From assembly GCF_013375035.1 (NCBI RefSeq), contig NZ_CP056032.1:1844001-1908000 (forward strand): a stretch of 64,000 nucleotides of DNA. The letters are read 5' to 3'. Below the pieces are notes generated by a model. It was given only the letters and a program-made list of their open reading frames with translations, was not told the DNA's origin and ran no database searches. Each line of letters begins with the position of its first letter. Within the stretch, counting starts at the first letter, position 1. Positions 18,925 through 28,127 of this stretch are shown piece after piece. This DNA comes from Spirosoma sp. KUDC1026. GTDB lineage: Bacteria > Bacteroidota > Bacteroidia > Cytophagales > Spirosomataceae. Both the position numbers and the translations under genes were made by a program.

Positions 18925-19833
18925 ATGGAAACTCAGGCAAATTCGGCCGCGCAGACGGTTACTAAAGCAAACGCGCCAACCCTGCTCATTACAGGGGCCA
19001 CTGGAACTATCGGCCAGGCAATTACGAAGTTATTATCCGAACGGGGAATTCCGTTTCGGGCGATGGTACGGTCACGTCAGAAAGCCGACCAACTGGCCGC
19101 GTTACCGGGTACTGAACTTGTCGAAGGTGATTTCAACGATCCTGCTTCCCTGGCTCAGGCCCTCGCGGGTATTGAACGAGCCTTTCTGCTGACCAACTCG
19201 TCGGAGCAGGCCGAAGCGCAGCAACTGGCTTTCGTGACCGAGGCAAAGCGGGCCGGGGTGCCGCATATCGTCAAGTTGTCACAGTTTGCCGCAGCAGCTG
19301 ATTCACCGGTGCGTTTTCTGCGCTACCATGCTGTGGTCGAGCAGACCATTTGTGAGTCGGGTATAACCTACACGTTTCTGCGGCCGAACCTGTTCATGCA
19401 GGGGCTGCTGGGCTTCCGTCAGCCGATTGTGGAGCAGGGTAAGTTCTTTGCGGCCATTGGCGATGCTAAAATCAGCGCCATCGACATTCGGGATATTGCC
19501 GCCGTGGCCGTAGCCGCGCTGACTGAAAAAGGGCACGATAACAAAACCTACACGCTGACCGGCCCCGAAGCATTAACCCACGCAGAAATGGCCGAACAGC
19601 TATCGACTGCGTTGAGCCGACACATTACGTTTGTCGACGTTCCGCCTGAGGCTATGCACGATGCGCTCATCGTTGCCGATTTCCCGGAATGGCAGGCTGA
19701 AGCATTACTGGAAGACTACGCCCACTACAGCCGGAACGAAGCCTCAGCCGTGACGACCGACGTACAGGACGTAACGGGAAAACCAGCCCGTACCTTCATA
19801 GACTTTGCCCGTGATTACGCGCCTGCTTTTTAG
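18925..19833 (+). CDS. NmrA-like NAD(P)-binding protein
   Basis: 302 residues. The Rossmann motif GATGTIG (24-30) follows LLIT and is in turn followed by VRSRQKADQL, the NADP-binding stretch of NmrA/atypical SDR proteins. The YxxxK catalytic pair of classical SDRs is absent, so it may be a redox sensor or an isoflavone-reductase-like enzyme. A possible promoter with TTTG and TACGGTTTG lies about 50 bases upstream. It is divergent from the AraC gene, an arrangement repeated with variations at 28-30 kb and 34-36 kb. A hairpin follows. Confidence 0.88.
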   Translation: METQANSAAQTVTKANAPTLLITGATGTIGQAITKLLSERGIPFRAMVRSRQKADQLAALPGTELVEGDFNDPASLAQALAGIERAFLLTNSSEQAEAQQLAFVTEAKRAGVPHIVKLSQFAAAADSPVRFLRYHAVVEQTICESGITYTFLRPNLFMQGLLGFRQPIVEQGKFFAAIGDAKISAIDIRDIAAVAVAALTEKGHDNKTYTLTGPEALTHAEMAEQLSTALSRHITFVDVPPEAMHDALIVADFPEWQAEALLEDYAHYSRNEASAVTTDVQDVTGKPARTFIDFARDYAPAF

Positions 19834-19868
19834 TAATACTGAGATTAGCCACGTAACGAGAAGGTTTC

Positions 19869-19918
19869 GTCATGCAGACGTTAGAATACGTCAAAATGCT
19901 TCCTGACGTCTGCATGAC
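19869..19918. terminator. Hairpin between convergent NmrA-like and methyltransferase genes
   Basis: GTCATGCAGACGT (19869-19881) and ACGTCTGCATGAC (19906-19918) pair exactly over 13 bp with a 24-base loop. It probably serves both genes. Confidence 0.65.
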
Positions 19919-19930
19919 AAAAAACTGTAT

Positions 19931-20980
19931 TTACTTCCGCGCCCAGATCAGGCTGTAATCCATCTGGGTTGGGAGATTATCGGCCGTTGGTGTCAGACCG
20001 GCCTGGGTGAACCAGGCCCGGTGTTCGGCGCGGCTGTACAGGCGGCCTTTGGTGCCCCAGAAAAGCGCGGCCGAGTAATCCGTTGCCGCCAGCGGACCGT
20101 CCAGCGTATCGTTCAGGAACGTATCGTGCACCCACAGTTCTCCGCCGGGCCGGATAGCGGTAGCAAACCGGTTGACTAAGACCTGGCAGGTTGGCGTCGG
20201 CCAGTCGTGCAGGAGACTGGCCGCCAGAAGGATGTCGGTCTGCGGTAGTTCATCCGTCAGCATATCGCCGGGCAGGAACGTTACGCGCTCTTTTACGCTA
20301 TCGGCACCGGGTCTGCCACTCTGGCAGAATTCATCGAGTAGTTCGGCCGCAACCGCCAGCACCGCCGGGCGGTCAAGTATCGTGGCGGTCGAATCTGGAT
20401 TGGCCAGCAGCCACTCGTAGGTATAATAACCCGTACCGCCGGCTACGTCCAGCAAATGCCCGTCGCGCTGGCTCATAGTGGCGGCCACGATAGGCGACAG
20501 ATGGCGCGCGCGACCCGCCAGACCCAACGTGAGGGTACGAGCCAGGTCCGGGTCGTCCATGGGCGACGGGCCATTCCCTTCTTTCACGTACGTAATGCCA
20601 TCGGCCGCGTCCAGCGGGCCATCGTTCTGAAGCCGGCTAACCATCTCCAGAACACCCGCGTCATCTTTTTCCAGACCCACGTAGCCAACAAGGTTTATCG
20701 CGCTGCGCTGCGTAATGTAACGCCCAAGGTCTGTAATTCGCAGCCGGTTCGATTCGTCGTAATCAAGTAGCTCCATAGCGCAGAGTGCCGGAAACAGAAC
20801 CATCGCCGGGCGTTCGGCCAGGTCGAACTGCTGGCGTAGCTCATCCAGCGAGAGAGGACCATTGGCTAACGTATCAAAAACACCTACATGACAAACGGCG
20901 GCTACCAAGAGTCGGGAGCCGTACATGGCCCGCAGGTGGCGGGTAATAGGAGCGAGGTCAAGTTGAGTAGTACTAAACAT
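19931..20980 (-). CDS. O-methyltransferase, SAM-dependent (hydroxyneurosporene/ASMT-like)
   Basis: 349 residues. An N-terminal winged-helix dimerisation domain (AVCHVGVFDTLANGPLSLDELRQQF) is followed by a Rossmann methyltransferase domain with the SAM motif LLDVAGGTGYYTYEWL, ILDRPAVLAVA, and VTFLPGDMLTDELPQTDILLAASLLHDW. That order is typical of acetylserotonin/caffeate-type O-methyltransferases and of their bacterial relatives in pigment or antibiotic pathways. The acceptor cannot be predicted. It lies 66 bases downstream of the flavoprotein gene on the same strand and could be co-transcribed, but a hairpin lies between. Confidence 0.85.
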   Translation of the reverse strand: MFSTTQLDLAPITRHLRAMYGSRLLVAAVCHVGVFDTLANGPLSLDELRQQFDLAERPAMVLFPALCAMELLDYDESNRLRITDLGRYITQRSAINLVGYVGLEKDDAGVLEMVSRLQNDGPLDAADGITYVKEGNGPSPMDDPDLARTLTLGLAGRARHLSPIVAATMSQRDGHLLDVAGGTGYYTYEWLLANPDSTATILDRPAVLAVAAELLDEFCQSGRPGADSVKERVTFLPGDMLTDELPQTDILLAASLLHDWPTPTCQVLVNRFATAIRPGGELWVHDTFLNDTLDGPLAATDYSAALFWGTKGRLYSRAEHRAWFTQAGLTPTADNLPTQMDYSLIWARK

Positions 20981-21019
20981 GCAGAAAATCTCCCCGGAGG
21001 GGCGTAGTAAGTAATGGAG

Positions 21020-21044
21020 TGAACTCTGGTATTGCCAGAGTTCA
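21020..21044. terminator. Hairpin between flavoprotein and O-methyltransferase genes
   Basis: TGAACTCTGG (21020-21029) and CCAGAGTTCA (21035-21044) pair exactly with a 5-base loop. There is no T run on the minus strand, so it may be a weak terminator or an mRNA processing site. Confidence 0.45.
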
Positions 21045-21046
21045 AG

Positions 21047-22387
21047 TCAACTGAAGAGGTTATGCGTCAGAAACTCGTTCTGGAATTTGCCGGTTGGGTC
21101 GTACTCGTTCACGAGCTTCCGGAAATCGTCCAGCTTTTCGTAACGTGATTGCAGTACCGACGGCGCCATCGTAAACAGTTTCCCCCAGTGCGGCCGGGCG
21201 TTGTAGGGCGATAGCTCCTTCTCAATCATCGGCAAAAGCGTTTTCACCGCTGGCCAGTCCTGTTTCCAGGTAAAGTGGATGGCAACGCTGGGTTGTTTGT
21301 AGCAGGGGCTCATCCAGAAATCATCCTGGTCGATGGTACGTATCTCCGAGATCAGCAGGTGCGGATTGATCTGTTCGCGCAGGCGTTCGACGGCCAGAAT
21401 GGCATCGACCGCGTTTTTGCGGGGGACGAAGTACTCCGACTGTAACTCCTTACCGCTGCTGGGCGTAAAGCCCATTTTGAAATGCGGCATCCGCTCGTAC
21501 CAGGGGCCCGGTACGCCCATCTGTGCGGTGCAGTTTTCGGCGGAGATTTCGACAATGGGGTGGAGGTTTTTCTGGGCAGGGGTGGCGCCGTAGAAATCGG
21601 CTTCCGGCGTTGATTTGCTGTCGTCTACTTTACTCTTGACCCACACCTCGTTGATGCGGTTTTTCAGCCAGTCGGTAAACAGACTAACGCTGTAGCCACT
21701 GCCCATAATCGTTTCGAAATTGTCTTTCAGCTGCGCTGTTGGCAGGTTTTCGTACACGTACTGCCGCATCTGAAACGTCGGCTGAACGTCGAGGGTGACG
21801 CGGGTTACGACACCGAGCGCACCCAGATGCACGACGGCCCCCCGAAATGTGTCGCCGTCGTTCTTACGCGATAGCGTTCGGGTCTCGCCCTTCGCCGTCA
21901 CGATTTTCATCGCCGAAACCGCCGTAGACAAGTTTCCCTGCTTGATCCCCGACCCGTGCGTGGCTGTCGCGCAGGCACCGGCTACGGAAATGTGCGGCAG
22001 CGATGCCAGGTTGTGCAGGGCAAAACCCTTGCTGTCCAGATAAGGCGCCAACTGCCCGTATTTCAGCCCACCGTCGACCGTTATGGTCTTTGCGTCGGTA
22101 TCTAGTTGAATCGCCTGCTCATTGGGTGGTAAACCCATAAATTGCTGCGTGCTGTCGGCAATGGTGTTGAAGCAGTGGCGCGTCCCCAGTACTTTCAGCT
22201 TCGGGTATTTCCGGATAATGGCCTTCGCCTGATCGAGTGATTTGGCCTGGTCCAGTCTGCTGGTGCTATAAATCAGGTTACCGGCCCAGTTCTGGATTTT
22301 TTCGTCGGGAAGCCAGCCTTCCAGCGGAGAAAGAAAAGGCGTTGCCAGCATAGCAGAGGATAATTTAATGAACGTTCGTTTTTCCAT
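21047..22387 (-). CDS. FAD-linked oxidase, sugar-1,4-lactone oxidase-like, exported
   Basis: 446 residues. A leading MEKRTFIKLSSAMLATPFL suggests export (Tat- or Sec-like; only one Arg follows the Lys). The FAD-binding (VAO/PCMH) fold is clear: LKVLGTRHCFN, then GLKYGQLAPYLDSKGFAL, HISVAGACATATHGSG, and the C-terminal D-arabinono-1,4-lactone oxidase domain with HWGKLFTM and FQNEFL. Family members oxidise aldonolactones or sugar alcohols and pass electrons to oxygen or another acceptor. Substrate is unknown. It is divergent from the thioesterase gene. Confidence 0.85.
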   Translation of the reverse strand: MEKRTFIKLSSAMLATPFLSPLEGWLPDEKIQNWAGNLIYSTSRLDQAKSLDQAKAIIRKYPKLKVLGTRHCFNTIADSTQQFMGLPPNEQAIQLDTDAKTITVDGGLKYGQLAPYLDSKGFALHNLASLPHISVAGACATATHGSGIKQGNLSTAVSAMKIVTAKGETRTLSRKNDGDTFRGAVVHLGALGVVTRVTLDVQPTFQMRQYVYENLPTAQLKDNFETIMGSGYSVSLFTDWLKNRINEVWVKSKVDDSKSTPEADFYGATPAQKNLHPIVEISAENCTAQMGVPGPWYERMPHFKMGFTPSSGKELQSEYFVPRKNAVDAILAVERLREQINPHLLISEIRTIDQDDFWMSPCYKQPSVAIHFTWKQDWPAVKTLLPMIEKELSPYNARPHWGKLFTMAPSVLQSRYEKLDDFRKLVNEYDPTGKFQNEFLTHNLFS

Positions 22388-22447
22388 CGTGTTAAGGGTT
22401 GGCTACGAAGCTACTCAGAAAACCAACAGCAACCTTACCTTTACGAC

Positions 22448-23212
22448 ATGGCTTTTATTCAGATGGATGAATACACCCTGCGCGGTTATGAATGTGATGC
22501 AACCGGCCGGATGAGCATGGGGGCATTGATGAACCTGATGCAGGAGTCGGCGAACCGAAATGCTATTACCTATGGCATTGGTATTTCTGACCTGGCCGAA
22601 CAGGGTTTTGGCTGGATGCTGATGCGATTCCGGGTACGGATGCACCACTACCCACGCTACGGGCAGACAATTCGCGTGGTTACGTATCCAACATTTGTTG
22701 AAAAATACTTCATTTACCGTGATTTTCGGGTGCTGGCCGAAGATGGTACGTTGCTGGCCGATGCCGCCAGTACATGGCTGGTGTTTTCGATTGCGCGACG
22801 GGCGATGGTGCCGCTGCCCGCTTTTATCCGGGCTATGATGGTACCGCCCGAGGTGGAAGCGTTGTCGAGGCTGCCGCTGAAACCGGACTTTCAGCTGAAT
22901 GAGTGGGAAGCGGTCTCGGAGCGGCTCGTGGAAGTTGGCTGGACGAGTATTGACCAGAATCAGCACGTTAACAACGTAGCGTACGTGCAGTGGCTGCTGG
23001 AGGCCGTTGATCGAAAAACGCTGCTGACCCGCGAATTGGCGGAAATTGACGTAGTATACCGCGCCGAAACCCACTGGAAAGACCAGTTACGGATTCAATG
23101 GGCGCTGGAAACCACCGATTGTATTGTCCACCGGATCGAGCTGGAGGCCCAGCAGCCGGGCGAAGCGGCTAAAGAGGTTCTGCTGGCACGAAGCCGGTGG
23201 CGGGTGAGTTAA
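22448..23212 (+). CDS. Acyl-[acyl-carrier-protein] thioesterase
   Basis: 254 residues forming a double hot-dog of the FatA/FatB family. GYECDATGRMSMGALMNLMQESANRNA and TYPTFVEKYFIYRDF lie in the first half; VGWTSIDQNQHVNNVAYVQWLLE, with the catalytic Asn/His-containing NQHVNN, in the second. It releases fatty acids from ACP and so ends fatty acid synthesis. A -7-like TACCTTTA lies only six bases before the start, implying a very short leader. The next gene (DUF1338) begins 21 bases downstream on the same strand. Confidence 0.9.
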   Translation: MAFIQMDEYTLRGYECDATGRMSMGALMNLMQESANRNAITYGIGISDLAEQGFGWMLMRFRVRMHHYPRYGQTIRVVTYPTFVEKYFIYRDFRVLAEDGTLLADAASTWLVFSIARRAMVPLPAFIRAMMVPPEVEALSRLPLKPDFQLNEWEAVSERLVEVGWTSIDQNQHVNNVAYVQWLLEAVDRKTLLTRELAEIDVVYRAETHWKDQLRIQWALETTDCIVHRIELEAQQPGEAAKEVLLARSRWRVS

Positions 23213-23233
23213 CTAAACAGACTGTCAACAGGT

Positions 23234-24154
23234 ATGATAGCTTTCAATAACGATACGTCCAAAACAACCCCGCTGGATACGGTGCTGGGTGGGCTGATGC
23301 GCCGATATAGCGAACGCGTGCCCGATGTGCAGCGTATCGTCGACGCCATGATTGACGAAAAAATTATTGCGTCTCCGATAGAGATCGAAAATGACCATAT
23401 TGCCTTCCGGACGATGGGCGTTCCTAATCTGGGTATTGCGTCGTTCGAAAAGATATTCAGCCACTACGGTTACGTAAAACGCGACGAATACAACTTCACC
23501 GGCAAGAAACTAACGGCCTACTGGTATGCGCCACCGGAGCCGCACTACCCCCGCATTTTTGTTAGTGAACTCCGCGTGCATGAACTGTCCGACGAAGCTC
23601 AGGAAATCATTCACCGCTACACCGATACCGTAACCAGTGACCCGGTCGATGTGCTGGACCTGAACGACGGTAATGCAGTCGACGCGTTCCTGCACCAGCC
23701 CCTCTGGACGACGCCCACGCTGACCGATTACCAGGCGCTGCTGGCCGAAAGCGAGTATGCCGCCTGGGTTATCTACAACCGCTACTACCTGAATCACTTC
23801 ACAATTAGCGTCCACAACCTGAAGCTAGGCTACAACACCATCGAGGAATTTGTGGCCTTTCTGGAAAAGCACGGGCTCCGGCTGAACTCGGCCGGGGGCG
23901 TTATTAAGGTCAGTCCGGATGGCGATCTGCGCCAGGCATCGACGGTAGCGCAGATGATCGACGCCGAGTTTGCGGGGGGGGATGTGTTCCGCATTGCGGG
24001 TTCCTACGTCGAGTTTGCCGAACGACGCGTATTACCCCAGTTCCGGGATTTACCGGCGAATCAGATCGGGCGTGGGCAACGGCGCGAAGGGTTTGAAGCG
24101 GGCAATGCCGACAAGATTTTCGAGAGCACGTTCACTACGCAGACCAATCGGTAG
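23234..24154 (+). CDS. DUF1338 protein, 2-oxoadipate dioxygenase/decarboxylase family (HglS-like)
   Basis: 306 residues, a short form of DUF1338. The likely iron ligands are visible: His in NDHIAFRT (near residue 56), His in NHFTISVHNLK (near 190), and Glu in SYVEFAERR (near 260). HglS/YdcJ enzymes with this fold convert 2-oxoadipate to 2-hydroxyglutarate in lysine breakdown, with a vicinal-oxygen-chelate-like fold. Whether this short member does the same is not known; no other lysine catabolic gene is near. It follows the thioesterase by 21 bases and may be co-transcribed. Confidence 0.82.
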   Translation: MIAFNNDTSKTTPLDTVLGGLMRRYSERVPDVQRIVDAMIDEKIIASPIEIENDHIAFRTMGVPNLGIASFEKIFSHYGYVKRDEYNFTGKKLTAYWYAPPEPHYPRIFVSELRVHELSDEAQEIIHRYTDTVTSDPVDVLDLNDGNAVDAFLHQPLWTTPTLTDYQALLAESEYAAWVIYNRYYLNHFTISVHNLKLGYNTIEEFVAFLEKHGLRLNSAGGVIKVSPDGDLRQASTVAQMIDAEFAGGDVFRIAGSYVEFAERRVLPQFRDLPANQIGRGQRREGFEAGNADKIFESTFTTQTNR

Positions 24155-24176
24155 ATTAATTCATACAAGTTTTTTT

Positions 24177-24262
24177 ATTGACAGGATTAAAATGGATTTA
24201 TAGTCAGAATCCTTTAAATCCGCCCGGTGGCCACCGTGGCGCGGCCCGGCTGTAATTCTGTC
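24177..24262. repeat. Intergenic palindromes, possible dispersed repeat
   Basis: GGATTTA (24194-24200) and TAAATCC (24215-24221) form an inverted repeat. CGGTGGCCACCG (24225-24236) is a perfect 12-base palindrome. The block TTGACAGGATTAAAATGG resembles intergenic repeats of Cytophagales; the shorter GGCTATAATCCTGTCA near 59098 is similar to GGCTGTAATTCTGTCA near 24249. Confidence 0.4.
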
Positions 24263-24310
24263 AATGCAAGATGCTTTTGACGAATCGATAACGGTTGATT
24301 AGATTCAGGC

Positions 24311-25147
24311 ATGAAAACCCCAGTTGCCTTATTCGTCTGTCTGCTTTGCTTGCTTATCAACGCCCGGGCGCAGAGACCCGCCCCTGTGGGGTTACAACTC
24401 TATAGTTTCCGGACGCAGTTCGAGAAGGACGTTCCGGGTACTATGGCAAAAGTTAAGGCAATGGGCTTCCGCGAAGTGGAGGTGGCTGGTACATACGGTC
24501 TGAGCCCCGCTGATTTTCGGAAACTACTGGATCAGAATGGCATCAAAGCCATCAGCACCGGGGCCAGTTTTGAGGAACTGGAAAACAATGTACCGGGTAT
24601 TATTGAGCAGGCCAAAGCGCTGGGTGTGAAATACGTTACCTGCGCCTGGATTCCGCACCCCGGCGATACATTCACGATCTACAACGCTAACGACGCGGTC
24701 GATGTATTCAACACCGCTGGCCGGCTCCTGGACGACAACGACATCAAACTCTGTTACCATACCCACGGTTATGAATTTCAGCCCTATGAGAACGGTACGT
24801 TCTTCGATTACCTAGTAGCGAACCTGAATCCCAAATACGTCAACTTTGAGATGGACGTATACTGGGTGAAATCGACTGGTTTAGACCCGGTGGCATTGCT
24901 GAAAAAATACCCCCGGCGCTTTACGCTGATGCACCTGAAAGATCGCAAATCCGGCACACCCGATACCAAAACTGGCCGCGCTGACGTGGAATCAAACGTA
25001 CCACTGGGGCAGGGCGACGTAGGCATTGCTGCCATTCTGAAACAGGCCCGGAAAACGTCCGTAAAGCACTATTTTATCGAGGACGAATCGTCGCGGTCGA
25101 TGGAGCAGGTGCCTGTTAGTCTGGAGTTTCTGGAGCAGGTGAAATGA
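24311..25147 (+). CDS. Secreted sugar phosphate isomerase/epimerase family protein (TIM barrel)
   Basis: 278 residues with a signal peptide (1-21, ending ARAQ). The rest is a xylose-isomerase-like TIM barrel (AP endonuclease family 2): VGLQLYSFRTQFEKD, CYHTHGYEF with a metal His, NFEMDVYWV with Glu/Asp ligands, TLMHLKDRK with His, and YFIEDES with Glu. Periplasmic members of this family are common in Bacteroidota beside sugar-utilisation genes, but none lies adjacent here. Substrate unknown. Confidence 0.87.
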   Translation: MKTPVALFVCLLCLLINARAQRPAPVGLQLYSFRTQFEKDVPGTMAKVKAMGFREVEVAGTYGLSPADFRKLLDQNGIKAISTGASFEELENNVPGIIEQAKALGVKYVTCAWIPHPGDTFTIYNANDAVDVFNTAGRLLDDNDIKLCYHTHGYEFQPYENGTFFDYLVANLNPKYVNFEMDVYWVKSTGLDPVALLKKYPRRFTLMHLKDRKSGTPDTKTGRADVESNVPLGQGDVGIAAILKQARKTSVKHYFIEDESSRSMEQVPVSLEFLEQVK

Positions 25148-25152
25148 CGGGT

Positions 25153-25605
25153 TTAGCGCTGGGCGTTAAAGGCAAGTCGAAAACGTTCGCCCGTTTGTGA
25201 ATCAGTCTGCGATACGTCAAACTTGACTGTAGTTCCATCCGCTACGCCTAACGATAAGGTACCCAGGTAAAGTCCATACGAACTGCCGTTTTGCCGTACT
25301 TCGACGCTGTCGAGCGGGAATGGAACATCGGCAGAGCCCGTCGCTTTCAGCGTTACCAGCATATTGACAAAATTAGTCGAGTTACTGACCTGCGTAAATC
25401 CCAGCGTGCCGGATACCGTAACGTTCTAACTGGTTACTGGTAGTTGTGGAAGGTACAACGTATCCGCCCCTTCCAAAAACAGAAAGGCACTGAGATTGTA
25501 ATTGCCAGCAACAACAGATGCTGGTCCTGATGGGGTTGGGTCATTGTTTTTGGAACAGGCTGCGAAAACAACGACAATAACAACGAAAGGAAGGATCTGT
25601 TTCAT
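25153..25605 (-). pseudogene. Small lipoprotein gene interrupted by one amber codon
   Basis: Reading from the ATG at 25605 gives a lipoprotein start with lipobox FAAC (Cys17), then a beta-rich secreted stretch to residue 59, where TAG occurs (25426-25428). The same frame goes on for 91 codons without further damage (NVTVSGTLGFTQVSNS, then FPLDSVEVRQNGSSYGLYLG) to a normal stop at 25153. The two halves read as a single protein of about 150 residues, so the simplest view is one CAG-to-TAG change. Function of the intact protein is unknown; homologues would settle it. Confidence 0.75.
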
Positions 25606-25798
25606 GGCTGACGAGGTAGCGTTCAGCTATGACAACAAGCCAGGCTGGGACATTGACTATTTTATCGCGTCAATGGTCTTTTGCCAATGCTATATGCCGC
25701 AACGGAACAGGTCGTCCTGATCCGAACTGGATGGATCGTCCCCTTCTTGCGAAACTGTATCGCTCGTAATTTCAACTAATCCTGCCGAGTTTTGCGGG

Positions 25799-26785
25799 AT
25801 GAAAAAAGTGCTTTTTTTCCTGTTGCTTGTATCAGGGTGGAGTGCTCAGGCGCAGGTATTGCGAAAACGAACAGTGAAGCTGATGGGGAGCCGGTGGGAT
25901 ATTACTATCGTCGCCCAGGATTCGCTGTCGGCCGAGCAGCACATTGATGCAGTCATTGCTGAAGTAACCCGTATTGAGAATCTAATTTCCGATTGGCGCT
26001 CGTACACGCAGATTTCCAAAGTTAATCAGAACGCCGGTATCGCACCAGTGCCGGTCGATCCCGAAGTATTTGCCCTGACCGAGCGGGCGCTACGTTTCTC
26101 GAAGATTACCAATGGCGCGTTCGATATCAGCTTTGCTGCCATGAACCGCATCTGGAAATTCGATGGCTCAATGACCGAGATGCCGAGCCCCGACGCGATT
26201 AAAAATTCAGTGAGGAATGTAGGGTATCAGAACATTGTGCTGGATCGTGAGAAGTCGACGATCTTTCTCAAAAAGAAGGGCATGAAAATTGGCTTTGGGG
26301 CGCTGGGAGAGGGCTATGCCGCCGACCGCTGCCGGGATATGATGCTGGCGAAAGGCATCAAAGCCGGGATTGTCAATGGCTCGGGCGATATGAGTACCTG
26401 GGGTAAACAACCCGACGGGCGTGACTGGTCTATTGGAATTACCAACCCACTGCACAGAGACACGATTTTTGCTATTGTACCTCTCCGAAAACCCGCCGTC
26501 GTTACGTCGGGGAGCTACGAAAAGTTTGTGGTGTTCAACGGTAAACGGTACGCCCACATCATCAATCCCAAAACCGGTTACCCGGCTACGGGTATCAGCA
26601 GCGTAACGGTGTTTGGCCCCAGTGCCGAAACGGCTAATGGCTTCAGTACGTCGATTATGGTGCTGGGTGAAACCGCTGGGCTTAAACTCATTCGGCAATA
26701 TCCTGCCTATCAGTATATCCTCATCACTGACACCGGGCAAATCGTTTCCTCGCCGGGCTTAGGGGTAGAACAACGCCAGCTGTAG
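25799..26785 (+). CDS. apbE: FAD:protein FMN transferase ApbE, exported
   Basis: 328 residues with a signal peptide (1-18, ending AQAQ). ApbE motifs: LMGSRWDITI, GAFDISFAAMNRIWKF, GFGALGEGYAADR, NGSGDMSTWG, and the metal-binding AHIINPKTGYP and FSTSIMVLG. It attaches FMN covalently to Thr/Ser of exported redox proteins. Possible targets within this window are the periplasmic domains of the PepSY operon at 38-42 kb, but a flavinylation motif was not found there by eye. The gene stands alone. Confidence 0.92.
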   Translation: MKKVLFFLLLVSGWSAQAQVLRKRTVKLMGSRWDITIVAQDSLSAEQHIDAVIAEVTRIENLISDWRSYTQISKVNQNAGIAPVPVDPEVFALTERALRFSKITNGAFDISFAAMNRIWKFDGSMTEMPSPDAIKNSVRNVGYQNIVLDREKSTIFLKKKGMKIGFGALGEGYAADRCRDMMLAKGIKAGIVNGSGDMSTWGKQPDGRDWSIGITNPLHRDTIFAIVPLRKPAVVTSGSYEKFVVFNGKRYAHIINPKTGYPATGISSVTVFGPSAETANGFSTSIMVLGETAGLKLIRQYPAYQYILITDTGQIVSSPGLGVEQRQL

Positions 26786-26912
26786 TCGAAAGGACCAGAA
26801 TGGATGAATTTCTGAACGGGCCGAAACCCGGTACTATCAGTAAACAAACAAAATACCTATACCAGCGGTACTGCTAGTAAACAGTCCATCGAACTGGACC
26901 AATTCACTGGTA

Positions 26913-28109
26913 ATGGCAGCAAGAAAAGTACTTATATCCGGGGCCAGCATTGCCGGTCCGACACTGGCCTACTGGCTGGCTAAATACGGCTTCGACGTTA
27001 CGGTCGTCGAACGGGCCCCATCGCTACGATTGGGTGGGCAAAACATCGATGTTAATGGCCCGGCCCGGAAGGTGGTTCGAAAAATGGGTATCGAAAACGC
27101 CATCCGGGAAGCTAATACGACCGAAGTTGGCCTGCAGATAATCGGGCAGGACGGCGAGGTATCCGGGGCGTTTCCCAAAGACGGCTCGGTCAGCGGTACC
27201 CGCGAACTGGAGATCCTGCGGGGCGATCTGGTTAATATCCTGTATAACTGCTCGAAAGAATCTGTCGACTACCGCTTCGGCGACTTCATAACAGCTCTGG
27301 AGCAGCGTCCCGACGACGTACAGGTGACCTTTGAAAGCGGTAAAACCGAGACGTATCAACTGGTGATTGCGGCTGACGGTGTGCGGTCGCGTACCCGAAA
27401 ACTTATGTTTGGCGACGAACCCGAATTTAAGTCGCTGGGTCTGTACGTCTCCTACATGACCATTCCCCGGCAGGAGAACGACAACGACTGGTGGCGCTGG
27501 TATACAGCCGTCGACCGTCGGGTACTCATGCTTCGTCCCGACAACAAAGGCACCATCCGGGCGTCGGTGGCTTTCCTGGAAGACGATAAAGAAACTTACG
27601 AAAAACGCACGACTCAGGAGCAGAAGGACGTACTGAAAACCAAACTGGCCGGTGCAGGCTGGGAAGCCGATCGGATCAGTAAGGCTCTCGACGCATCGGA
27701 CGATCTATACCTGGATAAGGTAGGACAGATCAAAGCGCCCCGCTGGTCGAATGGGCGGGTGGCGATGGCTGGGGACGCGGCCTACTGCCCCACGCCGATC
27801 AGCGGCAAAGGTACTACGCTGGCCATCGTGGGGTCGTATATTCTGGCGGGTGAACTCGCGCGGCATGAACGACACGAAGATGCGTTTGCCGCTTACGAAA
27901 AGCGGTTGCGCCCCTACGTCGAGCAGGTACAGAAACTACCACCAGGTACACCCAGATTCGTTTATCCCGAAACGAAATTTGGCGTATCCGTACTAAACAC
28001 GGTAGCCGAAATTGTTGCCAGTAAACCGGTTCAGAAGGTGATCGGTCTGTTCAGTTCCGATGATGATGAGCAGGAAGAGGAGGGAATCGACTTACCCGAC
28101 TACAGGTAA
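26913..28109 (+). CDS. FAD-dependent monooxygenase, TetX/PHBH-like
   Basis: 398 residues. The dinucleotide fold GASIAGPTLAYWL (10-22) is a variant GxGxxG; LVIAADGVRSRTRKL is the DG motif; and RVAMAGDAAYCPTPISGKGTTLA is the GD motif, all of the class A flavin monooxygenase group. Such enzymes hydroxylate aromatic compounds or antibiotics; the TetX likeness is only at family level and no resistance should be inferred. It is a single gene, convergent with the AraC gene at 28128, 18 bases away. Confidence 0.87.
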   Translation: MAARKVLISGASIAGPTLAYWLAKYGFDVTVVERAPSLRLGGQNIDVNGPARKVVRKMGIENAIREANTTEVGLQIIGQDGEVSGAFPKDGSVSGTRELEILRGDLVNILYNCSKESVDYRFGDFITALEQRPDDVQVTFESGKTETYQLVIAADGVRSRTRKLMFGDEPEFKSLGLYVSYMTIPRQENDNDWWRWYTAVDRRVLMLRPDNKGTIRASVAFLEDDKETYEKRTTQEQKDVLKTKLAGAGWEADRISKALDASDDLYLDKVGQIKAPRWSNGRVAMAGDAAYCPTPISGKGTTLAIVGSYILAGELARHERHEDAFAAYEKRLRPYVEQVQKLPPGTPRFVYPETKFGVSVLNTVAEIVASKPVQKVIGLFSSDDDEQEEEGIDLPDYR

Positions 28110-28127
28110 CTTGGAAACCTACCAGTA

